Positions 16,351 through 27,230 of a stretch of DNA of 64,000 nucleotides are shown here, piece after piece. This DNA is from Pseudoroseicyclus aestuarii (GTDB lineage Bacteria; Pseudomonadota; Alphaproteobacteria; Rhodobacterales; Rhodobacteraceae). Within the stretch, counting starts at the first letter, position 1. Each line of letters opens with the position of its first letter. The position numbers were made by a program, and so were the translations under genes. The stretch lies in assembly GCF_003217255.1 (NCBI RefSeq), contig NZ_QJTE01000002.1, positions 744,001 through 808,000 on the forward strand. Direction: 5' to 3'. A model generated the notes under the pieces. The model had not been told where the DNA came from and did no database searches. It was given only the letters and a program-made list of their open reading frames with translations.

Positions 16351-17301
16351 CTAGGAGCGGCGGGTGGTGGCGGCCCTCGGCGCGGCGGCCTTGGCTGCGG
16401 GGGAGGGGAAAGAGGGGATCGGCGGGCAGGCCGTCTCGTTGCGGCGGTAGGCCGTGACGCCGACCGAGGCGAAGAGCGTTTCCGCCGGCCCGGCGACCCT
16501 CTCGGAATGACCGATCATCAGATGTGCGCCGGGGGGCAGCAGGCTGGCGAAGCGATGCCAGAGCAGGGCCTGCGTCGCCTTGTCGAAATAGATCGCCACG
16601 TTACGGCAGAAGATCACGTCGAACTTGCCCGAGAAGGGCCAGGGCGAGATCAGGTTGAGCGTGCCGAAGCTGATGAGTGCGCGCAGCTCGGGGCGGATTT
16701 CCACCTCCTCGGCCGCGCCCGCGACCTTGGTCAGCATTGCGCTGCGCATCGCCTCGGGGATCGCCGCCACGTCCCGCTCGGCATAGCGCGCGGCCTTCGC
16801 CTTCTGCAGGATGACCGGGTCGATGTCGGTCGCCAGGATGCGAATGTCGAGCGAGGCTGCCTCCGGGCAGAGCTTGTGGAGGGTGGCCGCCATCGACCAG
16901 ACCTCCTGCCCGCTGGAACAGGCCGAGGACCAGAGGCGCACGCGCCCGCCCGCCCGCGCCCGCTGGATCAGCGGCGGCAGGACCTCGTTCGCGAGCATGT
17001 CGAAGTGATGCTGCTCGCGGAAGAAGTTCGTGACGTTGGTGGTCAGCGCGCTGAGAAGGGCCGAGCGCTCCTCGCCCCCTCCGTCGCTTTCGAGAAACCG
17101 CAGGTAGCTGCCGAAATCCTTCATCGCGTTCTCGCGCAGCCGCTTGGACAGGCGCGAGTAGACCAGCGATTTCTTCGACGGCACGAGGTGCAGGCCGAAT
17201 TCCTCCTGCGCGATCCGGGCGATGGCGTTGAAGTCCGCATCGTCGAAGGCGAAGTCGCCCGTGGGCGGCGGGGCCGCCGTGGTTTGCGCCGGGGCGGTCA
17301 T
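16351..17301 (-). CDS. cheR: Chemotaxis protein methyltransferase CheR
   Basis: A 316-aa SAM-dependent methyltransferase that methylates glutamates on chemoreceptors. The N-terminal helical domain (about 15-90) includes GLHLVPSKKSLVYSRLSKRL. The Rossmann-type domain includes the SAM motif LWSSACSSGQEVWSMA and the family blocks TTNVTNFFRE, ILATDID and FDVIFCRNVAIYFD. The C-terminal tail (about 285-316) is Pro/Ala-rich. The start overlaps the cheW stop (ATGA). Its docking partner may be the VWEQF tail of the MCP in the same operon. Confidence 0.95.
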   Translation of the reverse strand: MTAPAQTTAAPPPTGDFAFDDADFNAIARIAQEEFGLHLVPSKKSLVYSRLSKRLRENAMKDFGSYLRFLESDGGGEERSALLSALTTNVTNFFREQHHFDMLANEVLPPLIQRARAGGRVRLWSSACSSGQEVWSMAATLHKLCPEAASLDIRILATDIDPVILQKAKAARYAERDVAAIPEAMRSAMLTKVAGAAEEVEIRPELRALISFGTLNLISPWPFSGKFDVIFCRNVAIYFDKATQALLWHRFASLLPPGAHLMIGHSERVAGPAETLFASVGVTAYRRNETACPPIPSFPSPAAKAAAPRAATTRRS

Positions 17302-17771
17302 GCCGCGGCTCCGGGGACGGGGGGCATCAGCGCCTCAATGTCGACGATGCGGGTCATGCCCTCGTCCTGGGCGATGAGGCCCGAGATGTAGCGGCGGCTT
17401 TCGTCCTGCGGCACCTGCGGCGTCTCGCGCCGCATGTCGGAGCTGGCGCTGATCACCTCCGAGACGGAATCGACCAGGAGGCCGATCACCCGCTCGCCGA
17501 GCGAGGTCATGATGATGACATGCCGCTCGGAGGCCTCGGTCTGCGGAAAGCCGAGGCGGCAGGCGAGATCGACGATGGGAATCACCGCCCCCCGCAGGTT
17601 GATGACGCCGAGCACGTAGTTCGGCGAATGCGGCAGCATGGTCACCGGGGCCCAGCGGCGAATCTCGCGGATCTGCGTGATCTGGATACAGAAATTCTGG
17701 CCGCCGGCCACGAAGCTGACGAACTCGACGGCGCCGGTGCTGGAGACGGCGGTGGCTTTGGGGTCGCTCAT
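17298..17771 (-). CDS. cheW: Chemotaxis coupling protein CheW
   Basis: A 157-aa CheW adaptor that links CheA to the receptor. The fold is recognisable from EFVSFVAGGQNFCIQITQIR, LPHSPNYVLGVINLRGAVIP and IGLLVDSVSEVI. It overlaps both neighbours by four bases (cheA stop and cheR start), so cheA-cheW-cheR are translationally coupled. Confidence 0.95.
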   Translation of the reverse strand: MSDPKATAVSSTGAVEFVSFVAGGQNFCIQITQIREIRRWAPVTMLPHSPNYVLGVINLRGAVIPIVDLACRLGFPQTEASERHVIIMTSLGERVIGLLVDSVSEVISASSDMRRETPQVPQDESRRYISGLIAQDEGMTRIVDIEALMPPVPGAAA

Positions 17772-19903
17772 TCGAAAAGCTCCTCGGTCGGGCGTGCGTC
17801 GGACAGCCGGAAGGGTCCGGCCGATGCGGCGACGGCGTCTGTGTCGATGATCAGCGCGATCTTCCCATCGCCGAGGATGGTCGCGGCGGAGATGCCTTCG
17901 ATCGCGCCGTAATTGCCCTGCAGGCTCTTGATCACGACCTGGCGCTGGTCCGAGATGTGATCGACCGCCAGGGCGACCTGTTCGTGCCCCTCGGTCTGGA
18001 CCAGCAGAAGCACGAGATCACGCAGGTGCCGGTCCCGGCCGCAGTCATGGCCCAGGCTCACGGCCAGATCGATGATCGGCACGTAGGTGCCGCGGATCGA
18101 CAGGACCTGGCCCGAGACTCCGACCTTGTGGATCTCTTCGGGGCGGGGGCGGATGGTCTCGAGCACCGAGGCGATCGGCACGACCATGGTCTGCGTGCCC
18201 ACCGTCACCACCATCCCGTCGAGCACGGCAAGCGTGAGCGGCATCGCGCAGGAGAAGACAGACCCCTCGCCGGGCTTGGAGGCGATGGAGATGCGGCCCC
18301 CGAGCTGGTTGATCGCGGTCTTGACCACGTCCATCCCGACGCCGCGCCCGGACAGGTTCGTCACCTCGGCGGCGGTCGAGAAACCGGGGCGGAACAGCAG
18401 GTTGTCGATCTCGGTCTCGGTCAGCTCGGCATCGGCGGGGATCAGGTTCTTGTCGATCGCGATCTGCTTCACGCGCGGCCGGTTCACGCCAGCGCCGTCG
18501 TCGCCGATCTCGATCAGCACGTTGCCGGAGCGGTGAAAGGCGGCGAGCCTGACCGTGCCCACGGGATCCTTGCCGGCCTCGATCCGCTTCTGCGGCTTCT
18601 CGATGCCGTGGTCGATCGCGTTGCGGATCATATGGGTCAGCGGATCGCTGAGCCTTTCGATCAGGGTCTTGTCGACCTCCGTGTTCTCGCCCTCCGTCAC
18701 CAGCCGCACCTCCTTGCCGGTGGCGTCCGAGGCCTCGCGGACGATGCGGCTCATGCGCTGGAACAGCGGCTTGACCGGCTGTGCCCGGATCGCCATCACG
18801 CCTTCCTGGATGTCGCGGGCGAGGATCTTGTAGTCGTCGAGATCGCCCATCAGGTCGGCGTTCGGCGGCAGGTCGGCTTCCTTGAGCCGCTGCGCGATCA
18901 TCGCCTGGTTGATGATCAGCTCTCCGACCGTGTTGATCAGCCGGTCGACGCGGTCGAGGTCCACGCGCAGCGTCGCGCGCGGGCCCGAGGCGGCCTGCGG
19001 GGCCTTGCTCTCGGAGGATTTGCTGTCGGGCTTGGCGCTTTCAGCCGTGGCGGCCGGCGCGGGCGCGGAGGGAGGGGGCGCGGGGCTTTCGACCGGGGGC
19101 GCCTCGGGGGCTGACCCGGCGGCGACTGGACCCGGTGCCGCCTCCTCGGGCTGGGCGGCGGATGCCTCCGGCGCGTCGGAGTCGGCTTCGATCTGCAGGT
19201 CGCAGAGGCCCTCGACGAATTCGAAGACCGAGGCGATCTCGTCGGCATCGGCCGTGGTCGTCAGTTGCACGGTCCATGTCAGAGCGGGCTGGTCCCAGTC
19301 GGGACCGGCGGGATCGGGCAGGGCATCCCACCCAGCGGTCACCTCGATCTCGCCCATCTCCTTGAGGGCGCGGAGCAGGGCCAGGGGCTCGTGCCCATTG
19401 GCATAGAGGTCGGCCTTGGGCGCGAAGAGGATCCGGAAGCTGCCCTCCTTCGGCGCCTCGGGCGCATCGTCGAGGTCGATGGTGACGGCGGAGAAGACGA
19501 AATCCGTCTCTTCCTCCTCGTCCTCGACCTCGCCGAGAAAGGCCTCCAGCGTCTCGCAGGCCGCGGCGACGGCAGCCTCGTCGGCCTCTTCCTCGTCGCG
19601 GGCGGAGGCCACCAGATCGCCGAGCATGTCGCCCGACCGCTCCAGCACCTTCATCAGCTCGCCCTCGGCGGTCAGGAAGCCGGAGCGGACCTGGTCGAGA
19701 ACCGTCTCGAAGGTATGGGCAAAGCTGACCAGAAGCTCGAGCTTGAAGGCACCGGCGCCGCCCTTGATGGAGTGGACGGCGCGGAAGACCGCATTCACGG
19801 TCTCGCCGTCGGCGGTGCCGTCGGACATGGCGGCGAGGCCCTCGGCCATGGCCTCGAGAAGGTCCTCGCATTCGTCGAAGAAGGTGTCGCGGATCGTGCT
19901 CAT
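17768..19903 (-). CDS. cheA: Chemotaxis histidine kinase CheA
   Basis: A 711-aa kinase with the usual five-part layout. P1 Hpt carries the phospho-acceptor His44 in FRAVHSIKGGAGAF. A P2-like region (about 150-235) is followed by a Pro/Ala-rich linker (about 245-305). P3 dimerisation includes VDRLINTVGELIINQAMIAQ. P4 ATPase has an N box in LTHMIRNAIDHGIE and a G box in LSGRGVGMDVVK. P5 is CheW-like, with ISIRGTYVPIIDLA. It receives the receptor signal and phosphorylates CheY; the CheB here lacks the acceptor Asp. The gene follows cheY by about 12 bases and overlaps cheW. Confidence 0.96.
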   Translation of the reverse strand: MSTIRDTFFDECEDLLEAMAEGLAAMSDGTADGETVNAVFRAVHSIKGGAGAFKLELLVSFAHTFETVLDQVRSGFLTAEGELMKVLERSGDMLGDLVASARDEEEADEAAVAAACETLEAFLGEVEDEEEETDFVFSAVTIDLDDAPEAPKEGSFRILFAPKADLYANGHEPLALLRALKEMGEIEVTAGWDALPDPAGPDWDQPALTWTVQLTTTADADEIASVFEFVEGLCDLQIEADSDAPEASAAQPEEAAPGPVAAGSAPEAPPVESPAPPPSAPAPAATAESAKPDSKSSESKAPQAASGPRATLRVDLDRVDRLINTVGELIINQAMIAQRLKEADLPPNADLMGDLDDYKILARDIQEGVMAIRAQPVKPLFQRMSRIVREASDATGKEVRLVTEGENTEVDKTLIERLSDPLTHMIRNAIDHGIEKPQKRIEAGKDPVGTVRLAAFHRSGNVLIEIGDDGAGVNRPRVKQIAIDKNLIPADAELTETEIDNLLFRPGFSTAAEVTNLSGRGVGMDVVKTAINQLGGRISIASKPGEGSVFSCAMPLTLAVLDGMVVTVGTQTMVVPIASVLETIRPRPEEIHKVGVSGQVLSIRGTYVPIIDLAVSLGHDCGRDRHLRDLVLLLVQTEGHEQVALAVDHISDQRQVVIKSLQGNYGAIEGISAATILGDGKIALIIDTDAVAASAGPFRLSDARPTEELFE

Positions 19904-19915
19904 CGCCGTTCCTCC

Positions 19916-20284
19916 TCAGGCGCCGGTGACGCGGCGCAGCACCGAGATCAGGGACTGATCGTCGAAGGGCTTCACGATCCAGCCGGTGGCCCCGGATTCC
20001 CGCGCGCGGGTCTTGAGATCAGCGGCGCTTTCGGTGGTGAGGACGAGGATCGGGACCGTGCGATTGCGGCCGCCGCCGCGGATCGACTCGATCACGCCGA
20101 AGCCGTCCATGTTCGGCATGTTGATGTCGGTGATGACGACATCCGGGGAGCTGCCATTGAACCTGTCGACCCCGTCGACCCCGTCTTCCGCCGTCTCGAC
20201 GGCGAAGCCGGCCCCTTCGAGGCACTGGCGCAGCAGCTCGCGGATGGTGCGGGAATCGTCGATGGCAAGAACGCTGATCGTCAT
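19916..20284 (-). CDS. cheY: CheY-type response regulator (operon-proximal)
   Basis: A 122-aa receiver with complete active site: LAIDDSRTIR, phospho-acceptor Asp in VVITDINMPNMDGFG, Thr in LVLTTES, Lys in WIVKPFD. It lies 12 bases before cheA and four bases after the STAS gene. It is only distantly similar to the second CheY in this operon, so the two probably have different roles such as motor binding and phosphate sink. Confidence 0.94.
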   Translation of the reverse strand: MTISVLAIDDSRTIRELLRQCLEGAGFAVETAEDGVDGVDRFNGSSPDVVITDINMPNMDGFGVIESIRGGGRNRTVPILVLTTESAADLKTRARESGATGWIVKPFDDQSLISVLRRVTGA

Positions 20285-20288
20285 TCCC

Positions 20289-20573
20289 TCAGGCTCCTTC
20301 GATGGGGAGGTGCTCGGTCAGGCCGAGATCGCGAATGCTGGCGATGAAGCCGTCCGAGGCGGCCTGGATCGCGAAATCATGGCCGCCGGCGCGGGCCTGT
20401 TCGGCGCCTGTCACCAGAAGCTGCGCGGCCAGCGCGCCGCAGCGATGCACGGCCGAGGCGTCGATTTGCGTGCCCTCTGCGGCGCCGCTGGCGGCCAGAA
20501 ATTGCGCCAGGGCATTGCAGTCGTCATGGGACGGTACTGGGGGAAGCGCGAAGCTCCGTGCGTCGTCTGTCAT
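20289..20573 (-). CDS. STAS-domain protein at head of che operon
   Basis: A 94-aa single STAS-like domain (DCNALAQFLAAS, IDASAVHRCGALAAQLLVTG, HDFAIQAASDGFIASIRDLG). Such proteins are often the first gene of alphaproteobacterial che operons; the role there is not defined. The conserved phosphorylatable Ser of anti-sigma antagonists (DxS) may correspond to IDASAV. The start is ATG 20573; an upstream in-frame start at 20636 adds an Arg-rich tail and was rejected. A CtrA-like box lies 82 bases upstream. Confidence 0.8.
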   Translation of the reverse strand: MTDDARSFALPPVPSHDDCNALAQFLAASGAAEGTQIDASAVHRCGALAAQLLVTGAEQARAGGHDFAIQAASDGFIASIRDLGLTEHLPIEGA

Positions 20574-20654
20574 GGGCGGCGATCCTGCACTCCGGGAAAG
20601 ACGGTGCGGGCGGACTGGCCGCCAGCGCTTCGTCACGGGGTACGACGCAGGTCT

Positions 20655-20669
20655 CTAACACGAGGTAAA
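20655..20669 (-). promoter_or_regulatory. CtrA-like box upstream of the che operon
   Basis: The minus strand reads TTTA-CCTCGTG-TTAG, which fits TTAA-N7-TTAA with one mismatch per half and exact spacing. It lies 82 bases before the first che start. The same degenerate pattern (TTTAC-N6-TTAG) occurs before flp. CtrA controls chemotaxis and motility in many Rhodobacterales. Confidence 0.4.
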
Positions 20670-20698
20670 TCGCCGCCCTTCTCGCCGGACGCGGAGGG

Positions 20699-20740
20699 CA
20701 TAAAACGCAAACGACCGGCCGCGGGGGGCGGCCGGTCGTC
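20699..20740 (-). terminator. Terminator after lpdA
   Basis: A 12-bp perfect stem ACGACCGGCCGC (20711-20722) / GCGGCCGGTCGT (20728-20739) has a loop of five G. On the minus strand it is followed by TTTGCGTTTTATG. It lies about 25 bases past the lpdA stop and closes the suc operon. Confidence 0.8.
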
Positions 20741-20765
20741 GAAGATGCGGTCTAGGAGCGGTGGC

Positions 20766-22151
<1,386 letters not shown>

Positions 22152-22165
22152 GGGGAAAACTCCTG

Positions 22166-22576
22166 TCAGAGAAGGGCGAGGATGATCATCAGGACGGTAG
22201 CGAGCCAGCCGACGCCCCAGATCAGCGATCGCCAGGGCACCCAGCCAAAGTAATAGGCGGGCATGTAGAGGATGCGCGCGCCGAGGTAGACCCAGGCCAG
22301 CGCGGCGGTGAGACCCATCGTCTTGTCCGACAGCACGAGCGCGACGACGGCGATGGTGAAGAGGATCAGCCCCTCGAAGTGGTTGTTCAGCGCCCGGAAC
22401 AGCCGTCCGGTGCCGACGCTGGCCTGCTCCTCCAGCGGCTTGCCAAGCCGCTGCGGGTCGCGCGGCGAGAGGGTCTTGGCCGGCCCCAGCTCGCGGTTCG
22501 CGGCGACCGAGACGAGCACGTATTGCACCGCCTGCAGCAGCCCGGCGAGGGCCAGGACCTGGACCTCGGGGATCAT
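22166..22576 (-). CDS. MAPEG-family membrane protein
   Basis: A 136-aa integral membrane protein with about four hydrophobic segments. The MAPEG hallmarks are [17 protein letters not shown] and [18 protein letters not shown]. Eukaryotic MAPEG members are glutathione-dependent enzymes of lipid or xenobiotic metabolism; the bacterial roles are mostly unknown. It overlaps the 80-aa gene (ATGA) and precedes lpdA by 14 bases, so it is transcribed with the TCA-cycle genes. Confidence 0.88.
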   Translation of the reverse strand: MIPEVQVLALAGLLQAVQYVLVSVAANRELGPAKTLSPRDPQRLGKPLEEQASVGTGRLFRALNNHFEGLILFTIAVVALVLSDKTMGLTAALAWVYLGARILYMPAYYFGWVPWRSLIWGVGWLATVLMIILALL

Positions 22577-22815
22577 GCGGTGCGCAGGAAGGTGGCGGTC
22601 ATCGCGCCGCCGAAGCCGCGCTCCTTCGACAGCCAGGCTTCCGCCTTCTTGCGATCATTGGCGTCCAGCAGCACCAGCACGGTGGAGCCCTTGTCGGCAT
22701 CGCGCCAGATCTGCATCTGGCTGAGCCCGGCCTGCATCCGGTCCTCGTAGTCGTCGTCCCAGGCGGTCTTCCAGGCGTCGAAGTCCGGGGTGTCGATCTG
22801 GATCAGGATTTGCAT
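22573..22815 (-). CDS. Small uncharacterised protein in the suc operon
   Basis: An 80-aa soluble protein ([20 protein letters not shown] at the start, ending [10 protein letters not shown]). The pattern of two beta strands, a long helix and a strand ([19 protein letters not shown]) resembles a half-size ferredoxin-like/ABM-type dimer fold, but I cannot name a family. It overlaps the MAPEG gene by four bases and lies about 90 bases after sucB, behind a long hairpin. Confidence 0.75.
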   Translation of the reverse strand: MQILIQIDTPDFDAWKTAWDDDYEDRMQAGLSQMQIWRDADKGSTVLVLLDANDRKKAEAWLSKERGFGGAMTATFLRTA

Positions 22816-22856
22816 GGCGTCTCTCCGGATGGTGCAAAGCGGTCAGGCACCCTACG

Positions 22857-22896
22857 GCCGGACAGGGCGTCCGGTTCCGCAGGATGCCTGTCCGGC
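22857..22896 (-). other. Long intercistronic hairpin after sucB
   Basis: GCCGGACAGG (22857-22866) and CCTGTCCGGC (22887-22896) pair perfectly; after a one-base bulge the stem continues with four more pairs around a 9-base loop. It begins eight bases past the sucB stop. No T-run follows on the minus strand, so it looks like an mRNA 3'-end protecting or attenuating element rather than a full terminator. Confidence 0.6.
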
Positions 22897-22904
22897 AGGC
22901 GCCC

Positions 22905-24134
22905 TTACAGGTCCATCAGCAGCCGGCGCGGGTCCTCGAGCGCCTCTTTCACGCGCACGAGGAAGGTCACGGCGCCCTTGCCGTCGACGATGCGGTGATC
23001 GTAGCTGAGCGCGAGGTACATCATCGGCCGGATCACGATCTGGCCGCCGACGACCATCGGACGCTCCTGGATCTTGTGCATGCCAAGAATGCCCGACTGC
23101 GGCGGGTTCAGGATGGGCGAGGACATCAGGCTGCCGTAGACGCCGCCGTTCGAGATGGTGAAGCTGCCGCCCTGCATGTCCTTCATGCTGAGCTTGCCGT
23201 CGCGGGCCTTCTTGCCCATTTCGGCGATCGATTTCTCGATCTCGGCAAAGCCCATGAGATCCGCGCGGCGGAGCACCGGCACAACAAGGCCGTTTGGCGT
23301 GCCGACCGCGACGCCCATGTTGACGTAGTTCTTGTAGATGACGCTGTCGCCGTCGATCTCGGCGTTGACGTCCGGCACCTCGTTCAGCGCGTGAATGCAG
23401 GCCTTGGTGAAGAAGGACATGAAGCCCAGCTTCACGCCGTGCTTCTTCTCGAAGAGGTCCTTGTATTCCTTCCGCAGGTCCATGACCGCGGTCATGTCCA
23501 CCTCGTTGTAGGTGGTCAGCATGGCGGCGGTGTTCTGCGCCTCCTTGAGGCGGCGGGCGATGGTCTGGCGCAGGCGGGTCATCTTCACCCGCTCCTCGAG
23601 GTCGGCCTCCTCGGCGGCGACGGGCGCGCGCGGGGCGGACTTCGTTGCGGGGGCCTCCTTGGGCGTGTTCAGCGCCTTGAGGACATCCTCCTTCATCACC
23701 CGGCCATCCTTGCCGGTGCCGGTGACGTCGCCGTCCTTGAGGTCGTTCTCGGCCATCATCTTCTTGGCCGAGGGCGCGTCCTCGCCGGACTTCTCGCCCT
23801 GCTTCTGCTCTGCCGGGGCCTCCTCGGTCTCGGTCATCTCGCCCTTGTCCTTGGGCGCCTCCTCGGAGGGGGCCTTGGCCTCGGTCGCGGGCTCGGCGGC
23901 GCCTTCGGAGATCTGCGCCAGAAGCGCGTCGACGCCGACGGTCTCGCCCTCGTTCGCGACGATCTCGCTCAGGGTGCCGGCGGCGGGGGCGGGCACCTCG
24001 ACGGTGACCTTGTCGGTCTCGAGCTCGCAGAGCATCTCGTCGACCGCAACCTTGTCACCGGGCTTCTTGAACCAGGTGGCGACGGTGGCTTCGCTGACGC
24101 TTTCGCCCAGGGTGGGAACGCGGACTTCGGTCAT
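22905..24134 (-). CDS. sucB: Dihydrolipoyl succinyltransferase (E2 of 2-oxoglutarate dehydrogenase)
   Basis: A 409-aa E2. One lipoyl domain (residues 2-76) carries the lipoylation Lys42 in [10 protein letters not shown]. An Ala/Glu/Pro-rich linker (about 77-112) follows, then the E3/E1-binding domain (about 115-150, [11 protein letters not shown] and [10 protein letters not shown]). The acyltransferase domain (about 180-409) ends with the catalytic block [20 protein letters not shown]. It transfers the succinyl group to CoA at the core of the complex. Its ATG lies one base after the sucA stop. Confidence 0.96.
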   Translation of the reverse strand: MTEVRVPTLGESVSEATVATWFKKPGDKVAVDEMLCELETDKVTVEVPAPAAGTLSEIVANEGETVGVDALLAQISEGAAEPATEAKAPSEEAPKDKGEMTETEEAPAEQKQGEKSGEDAPSAKKMMAENDLKDGDVTGTGKDGRVMKEDVLKALNTPKEAPATKSAPRAPVAAEEADLEERVKMTRLRQTIARRLKEAQNTAAMLTTYNEVDMTAVMDLRKEYKDLFEKKHGVKLGFMSFFTKACIHALNEVPDVNAEIDGDSVIYKNYVNMGVAVGTPNGLVVPVLRRADLMGFAEIEKSIAEMGKKARDGKLSMKDMQGGSFTISNGGVYGSLMSSPILNPPQSGILGMHKIQERPMVVGGQIVIRPMMYLALSYDHRIVDGKGAVTFLVRVKEALEDPRRLLMDL

Positions 24135-24135
24135 C

Positions 24136-27120
24136 TCAGTTTCCTTCGATCTTCAGGGCGTCGGCGACAAGCTGCTGCTGCTGCGCCTTGTGCTGGCTGG
24201 CAAGGCCCGTGGCGGGCGAGGCGGCGGCCGGGCGGCCGGCGTAGTCGGGGCGGCTGCTGCGGGCGTCGATGCGCGTCAGCACCCATTCAAGGTTGGGCTC
24301 GATGAAGCTCCAGGCCCCCATGTTCTTGGGCTCTTCCTGGCACCAGACCATCTCTGCGCCCTTGAACCGCTCCAGCTCCTTCACGAGGCTCATCGCCGGG
24401 AAGGGGTAGAACTGCTCGATCCGCAGCAGGTAGACATCGTCCGCCCCGGCCTCGTCCCGCGCCTCGAGCAGGTCGTAGTAGACCTTGCCCGAGCACATGA
24501 CGACGCGGCGGATCTGGTCGTCCGGCTTCAGCGTCAGATCCGAATGGCCCTGCTCGGCATCGTCCCAGAGCACCCGGTGGAATGAGCTTCCGGTGGTGAA
24601 ATCCTCGACATCCGAGATCGCCATCTTGTGCCGCAGCAGCGACTTCGGCGTCATCATCACCAGCGGCTTGCGGAAATCGCGGTGCAGCTGGCGGCGCAGG
24701 ATGTGGAAGTAGTTCGCCGGGGTCGAGCAGTTGGCGATGATCCAGTTGTCCTGGGCGCACATCTGCAGGAACCGCTCGAGCCGGGCGGAGGAGTGCTCGG
24801 GGCCCTGACCCTCGTAGCCATGCGGCAGCAGCATCACGAGGCCGGACATCCGCAGCCACTTCGCCTCGCCAGAGGAGATGAACTGGTCGAACATGATCTG
24901 CGCGCCGTTGGCGAAGTCACCGAACTGCGCCTCCCACATCACCAGCGCGTTGGGTTCGGCCAGCGAGTAGCCGTATTCGAAGCCGAGCACCGCGTATTCC
25001 GAGAGCATCGAGTCGATGGCCTCGTAGCGCGACTGCCCCTCGCGGATGGCGTTGAGCGGGTAGAACCGCTCTTCGGTCTCCTGGTCGACGAGGGCGGAGT
25101 GCCGCTGGCTGAAGGTGCCGCGGATTGAATCCTGGCCCGACAGCCGCACCGGGTAGCCCTCGGTCAGCAGGCTGCCGAAGGCCAGCGCCTCGGCCGTGGC
25201 CCAGTCGAAGCCCTTGCCCGTCTCGAACATCGTCTTCTTGGTATCGAGAAGGCGGCCCACCGTGCGGTGCAGGTTGAAACCCTCGGGCGCGGTGGTCAGC
25301 GCACGACCGACCTCTTCGAGCGTCTCGGGGGCGATGGCGGTCTGGCCGCGCTGGTAGCTTTCGTGATCGCGCCGCTCGAGGTGGCTCCAGCGGCCGTCGA
25401 GCCAGTCGGCCTTGTTCGGCTTGTAGGTCTTCCCGGCCTCGAACTCGTCGTTGAGCTTGGCCTGGAAGCTGGCCTTCATGTCCTCGATCTCGCCCTCGGG
25501 GATCAGCCCGTCGGCGACCAGACGGTCGGTATAGAGGGTCAGCGTCGTCTTCTGCTTCTTGATGTGCTTGTACATCACCGGGTTGGTGAACATGGGCTCG
25601 TCGCCCTCGTTGTGACCGAACCGGCGGTAGCAGAAGATGTCGATCACGACGTCCTTGTGGAACTTCTGCCGGAACTCGGTCGCCACCTTGGCGGCATGCA
25701 CCACGGCCTCGGGATCGTCGCCGTTGACGTGGAAGATCGGCGCCTCGACCATCAGGGCGATGTCGGTGGGGTAGGGCGAGCTGCGCGAGAAGCTGGGCGC
25801 GGTGGTGAAGCCGATCTGGTTGTTCACCACGATATGGATCGTGCCGCCGGTGCGGTGCCCGGTCAGCCCCGACAGGCCAAAGCATTCGGCCACGACGCCC
25901 TGACCGGCGAAGGCCGCGTCGCCGTGCAGCAGCACGGGAATGACGCTGGTGCGGTCGCTGTCGCCGCGCTGGAACTGCTTCGCCCGCGCCTTGCCCAGCA
26001 CCACCGGATCGACGGCCTCGAGGTGGCTGGGGTTCGCCGTCAGCGACAGGTGGACGATGTTGTCGTCGAACTGCCGGTCGGAGCTGGCGCCGAGGTGGTA
26101 CTTCACGTCGCCGGAGCCGTCGACATCCTCGGGCTTGAAGCTGCCGCCCTGGAATTCGTTGAAGATGGCGCGGTAGGGCTTCTGCATGACGTTGGCCAGC
26201 ACCGACAGGCGCCCGCGGTGCGGCATGCCGATCACGACCTCCTTGCCGCCCAGGGCGCCGCCGCGCTTGACGATCTGCTCCATCGCCGGGATCAGGCTCT
26301 CGCCGCCGTCGAGGCCGAAGCGCTTGGTGCCCATGTACTTGACGTGCAGGAACTTCTCGAAGCCTTCGGCCTCGACCAGCTTGTTCAGGATGGCGCGGCG
26401 GCCCTCGGTGGTGAAGGCGATCTCCTTGCCGTAGCCCTCGATCCGCTCCTTCAGCCATGCGGCCTGCTCGGGGTCCGAGATGTGCATGTACTGCAGCGCG
26501 AAGGTGCCGCAGTAGGTCCGCTTCACCATGGCGAGGATCTCGCGCATCGAGGCAATCTCGAGGCCGAGGACATTGTCGATGAAGATCGGGCGGTCCATGT
26601 CCGCCTCTTCGAACCCGTAGGAGGCGGGGTCGAGCTCGGGCTGGTCGACATCCGCGTTGCGCATGCCCAGCGGGTCGAGGTTCGCGGCGAGGTGGCCGCG
26701 GATGCGGTAGGCGCGGATGATCATCAGCGCGCGCAGGCTGTCGACGACGGCGGCGCGGACCTTCTCCTCGCTCAGCGCGGCGCCGATCTGCGCGGCCTTG
26801 TCGCGGATCTTGCCTTCCAGCTCCTTGCCGCCCTTGCCCTTCTCGGGGGCGGCGACGGCGGGCCACTGCCCGTCGAGCGCGGCGATCAGCTCGTCCGAGG
26901 GGGTCGGCGGCCAGTCGGCGCGGCCCCAGGAGGGACCATCGGCCTCGGCCTCGGCCTCCTGCGCGCCGTCGCCCAGCCCTTCGAAGAAGGCGCGCCATTC
27001 GGCGTCGACGCTGCCGGGATCGCGGGCGTAACGGGCATGAAGCTGCTCGATATACTCCGCGTTGGTGCCCTGCAGGAAGCTCGAGGCATGGAAGACGTCG
27101 TTGGGGCTTTGCTCGGTCAT
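24136..27120 (-). CDS. sucA: 2-Oxoglutarate dehydrogenase E1 component
   Basis: A 994-aa thiamine-diphosphate enzyme that decarboxylates 2-oxoglutarate and passes the succinyl group to SucB. The N-terminus ([20 protein letters not shown]) is the typical E1o segment that anchors E1 to the complex. The ThDP domain contains [29 protein letters not shown] and the NQIGFTT block. The transketolase-like domain includes [15 protein letters not shown] and [21 protein letters not shown] chose ATG 27120 ([10 protein letters not shown]), which has GAGGAT upstream, over a longer start at 27147. Confidence 0.96.
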   Translation of the reverse strand: MTEQSPNDVFHASSFLQGTNAEYIEQLHARYARDPGSVDAEWRAFFEGLGDGAQEAEAEADGPSWGRADWPPTPSDELIAALDGQWPAVAAPEKGKGGKELEGKIRDKAAQIGAALSEEKVRAAVVDSLRALMIIRAYRIRGHLAANLDPLGMRNADVDQPELDPASYGFEEADMDRPIFIDNVLGLEIASMREILAMVKRTYCGTFALQYMHISDPEQAAWLKERIEGYGKEIAFTTEGRRAILNKLVEAEGFEKFLHVKYMGTKRFGLDGGESLIPAMEQIVKRGGALGGKEVVIGMPHRGRLSVLANVMQKPYRAIFNEFQGGSFKPEDVDGSGDVKYHLGASSDRQFDDNIVHLSLTANPSHLEAVDPVVLGKARAKQFQRGDSDRTSVIPVLLHGDAAFAGQGVVAECFGLSGLTGHRTGGTIHIVVNNQIGFTTAPSFSRSSPYPTDIALMVEAPIFHVNGDDPEAVVHAAKVATEFRQKFHKDVVIDIFCYRRFGHNEGDEPMFTNPVMYKHIKKQKTTLTLYTDRLVADGLIPEGEIEDMKASFQAKLNDEFEAGKTYKPNKADWLDGRWSHLERRDHESYQRGQTAIAPETLEEVGRALTTAPEGFNLHRTVGRLLDTKKTMFETGKGFDWATAEALAFGSLLTEGYPVRLSGQDSIRGTFSQRHSALVDQETEERFYPLNAIREGQSRYEAIDSMLSEYAVLGFEYGYSLAEPNALVMWEAQFGDFANGAQIMFDQFISSGEAKWLRMSGLVMLLPHGYEGQGPEHSSARLERFLQMCAQDNWIIANCSTPANYFHILRRQLHRDFRKPLVMMTPKSLLRHKMAISDVEDFTTGSSFHRVLWDDAEQGHSDLTLKPDDQIRRVVMCSGKVYYDLLEARDEAGADDVYLLRIEQFYPFPAMSLVKELERFKGAEMVWCQEEPKNMGAWSFIEPNLEWVLTRIDARSSRPDYAGRPAAASPATGLASQHKAQQQQLVADALKIEGN

Positions 27121-27175
27121 GGCAGGATCCTCGATCCTTCGGGGCACTGACGGGATAGGGTCGGTCTTATAGATA

Positions 27176-27216
27176 GGGGCTTGCGGCCCCGAATGCAGGT
27201 GGGGGCCGAAGCCCCC
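27176..27216 (-). other. Two hairpins between sucD and sucA
   Basis: GGGGGC (27201-27206) / GCCCCC (27211-27216) closes on a 4-base loop that reads TTCG on the minus strand. GGGGC (27176-27180) / GCCCC (27186-27190) follows. Both lie in the 110-base sucD-sucA gap and lack T-runs. The sucA leader after them contains TATCTATAAG, a possible internal -10 element. Confidence 0.5.
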
Positions 27217-27230
27217 GCCCGCGTCTTGGA

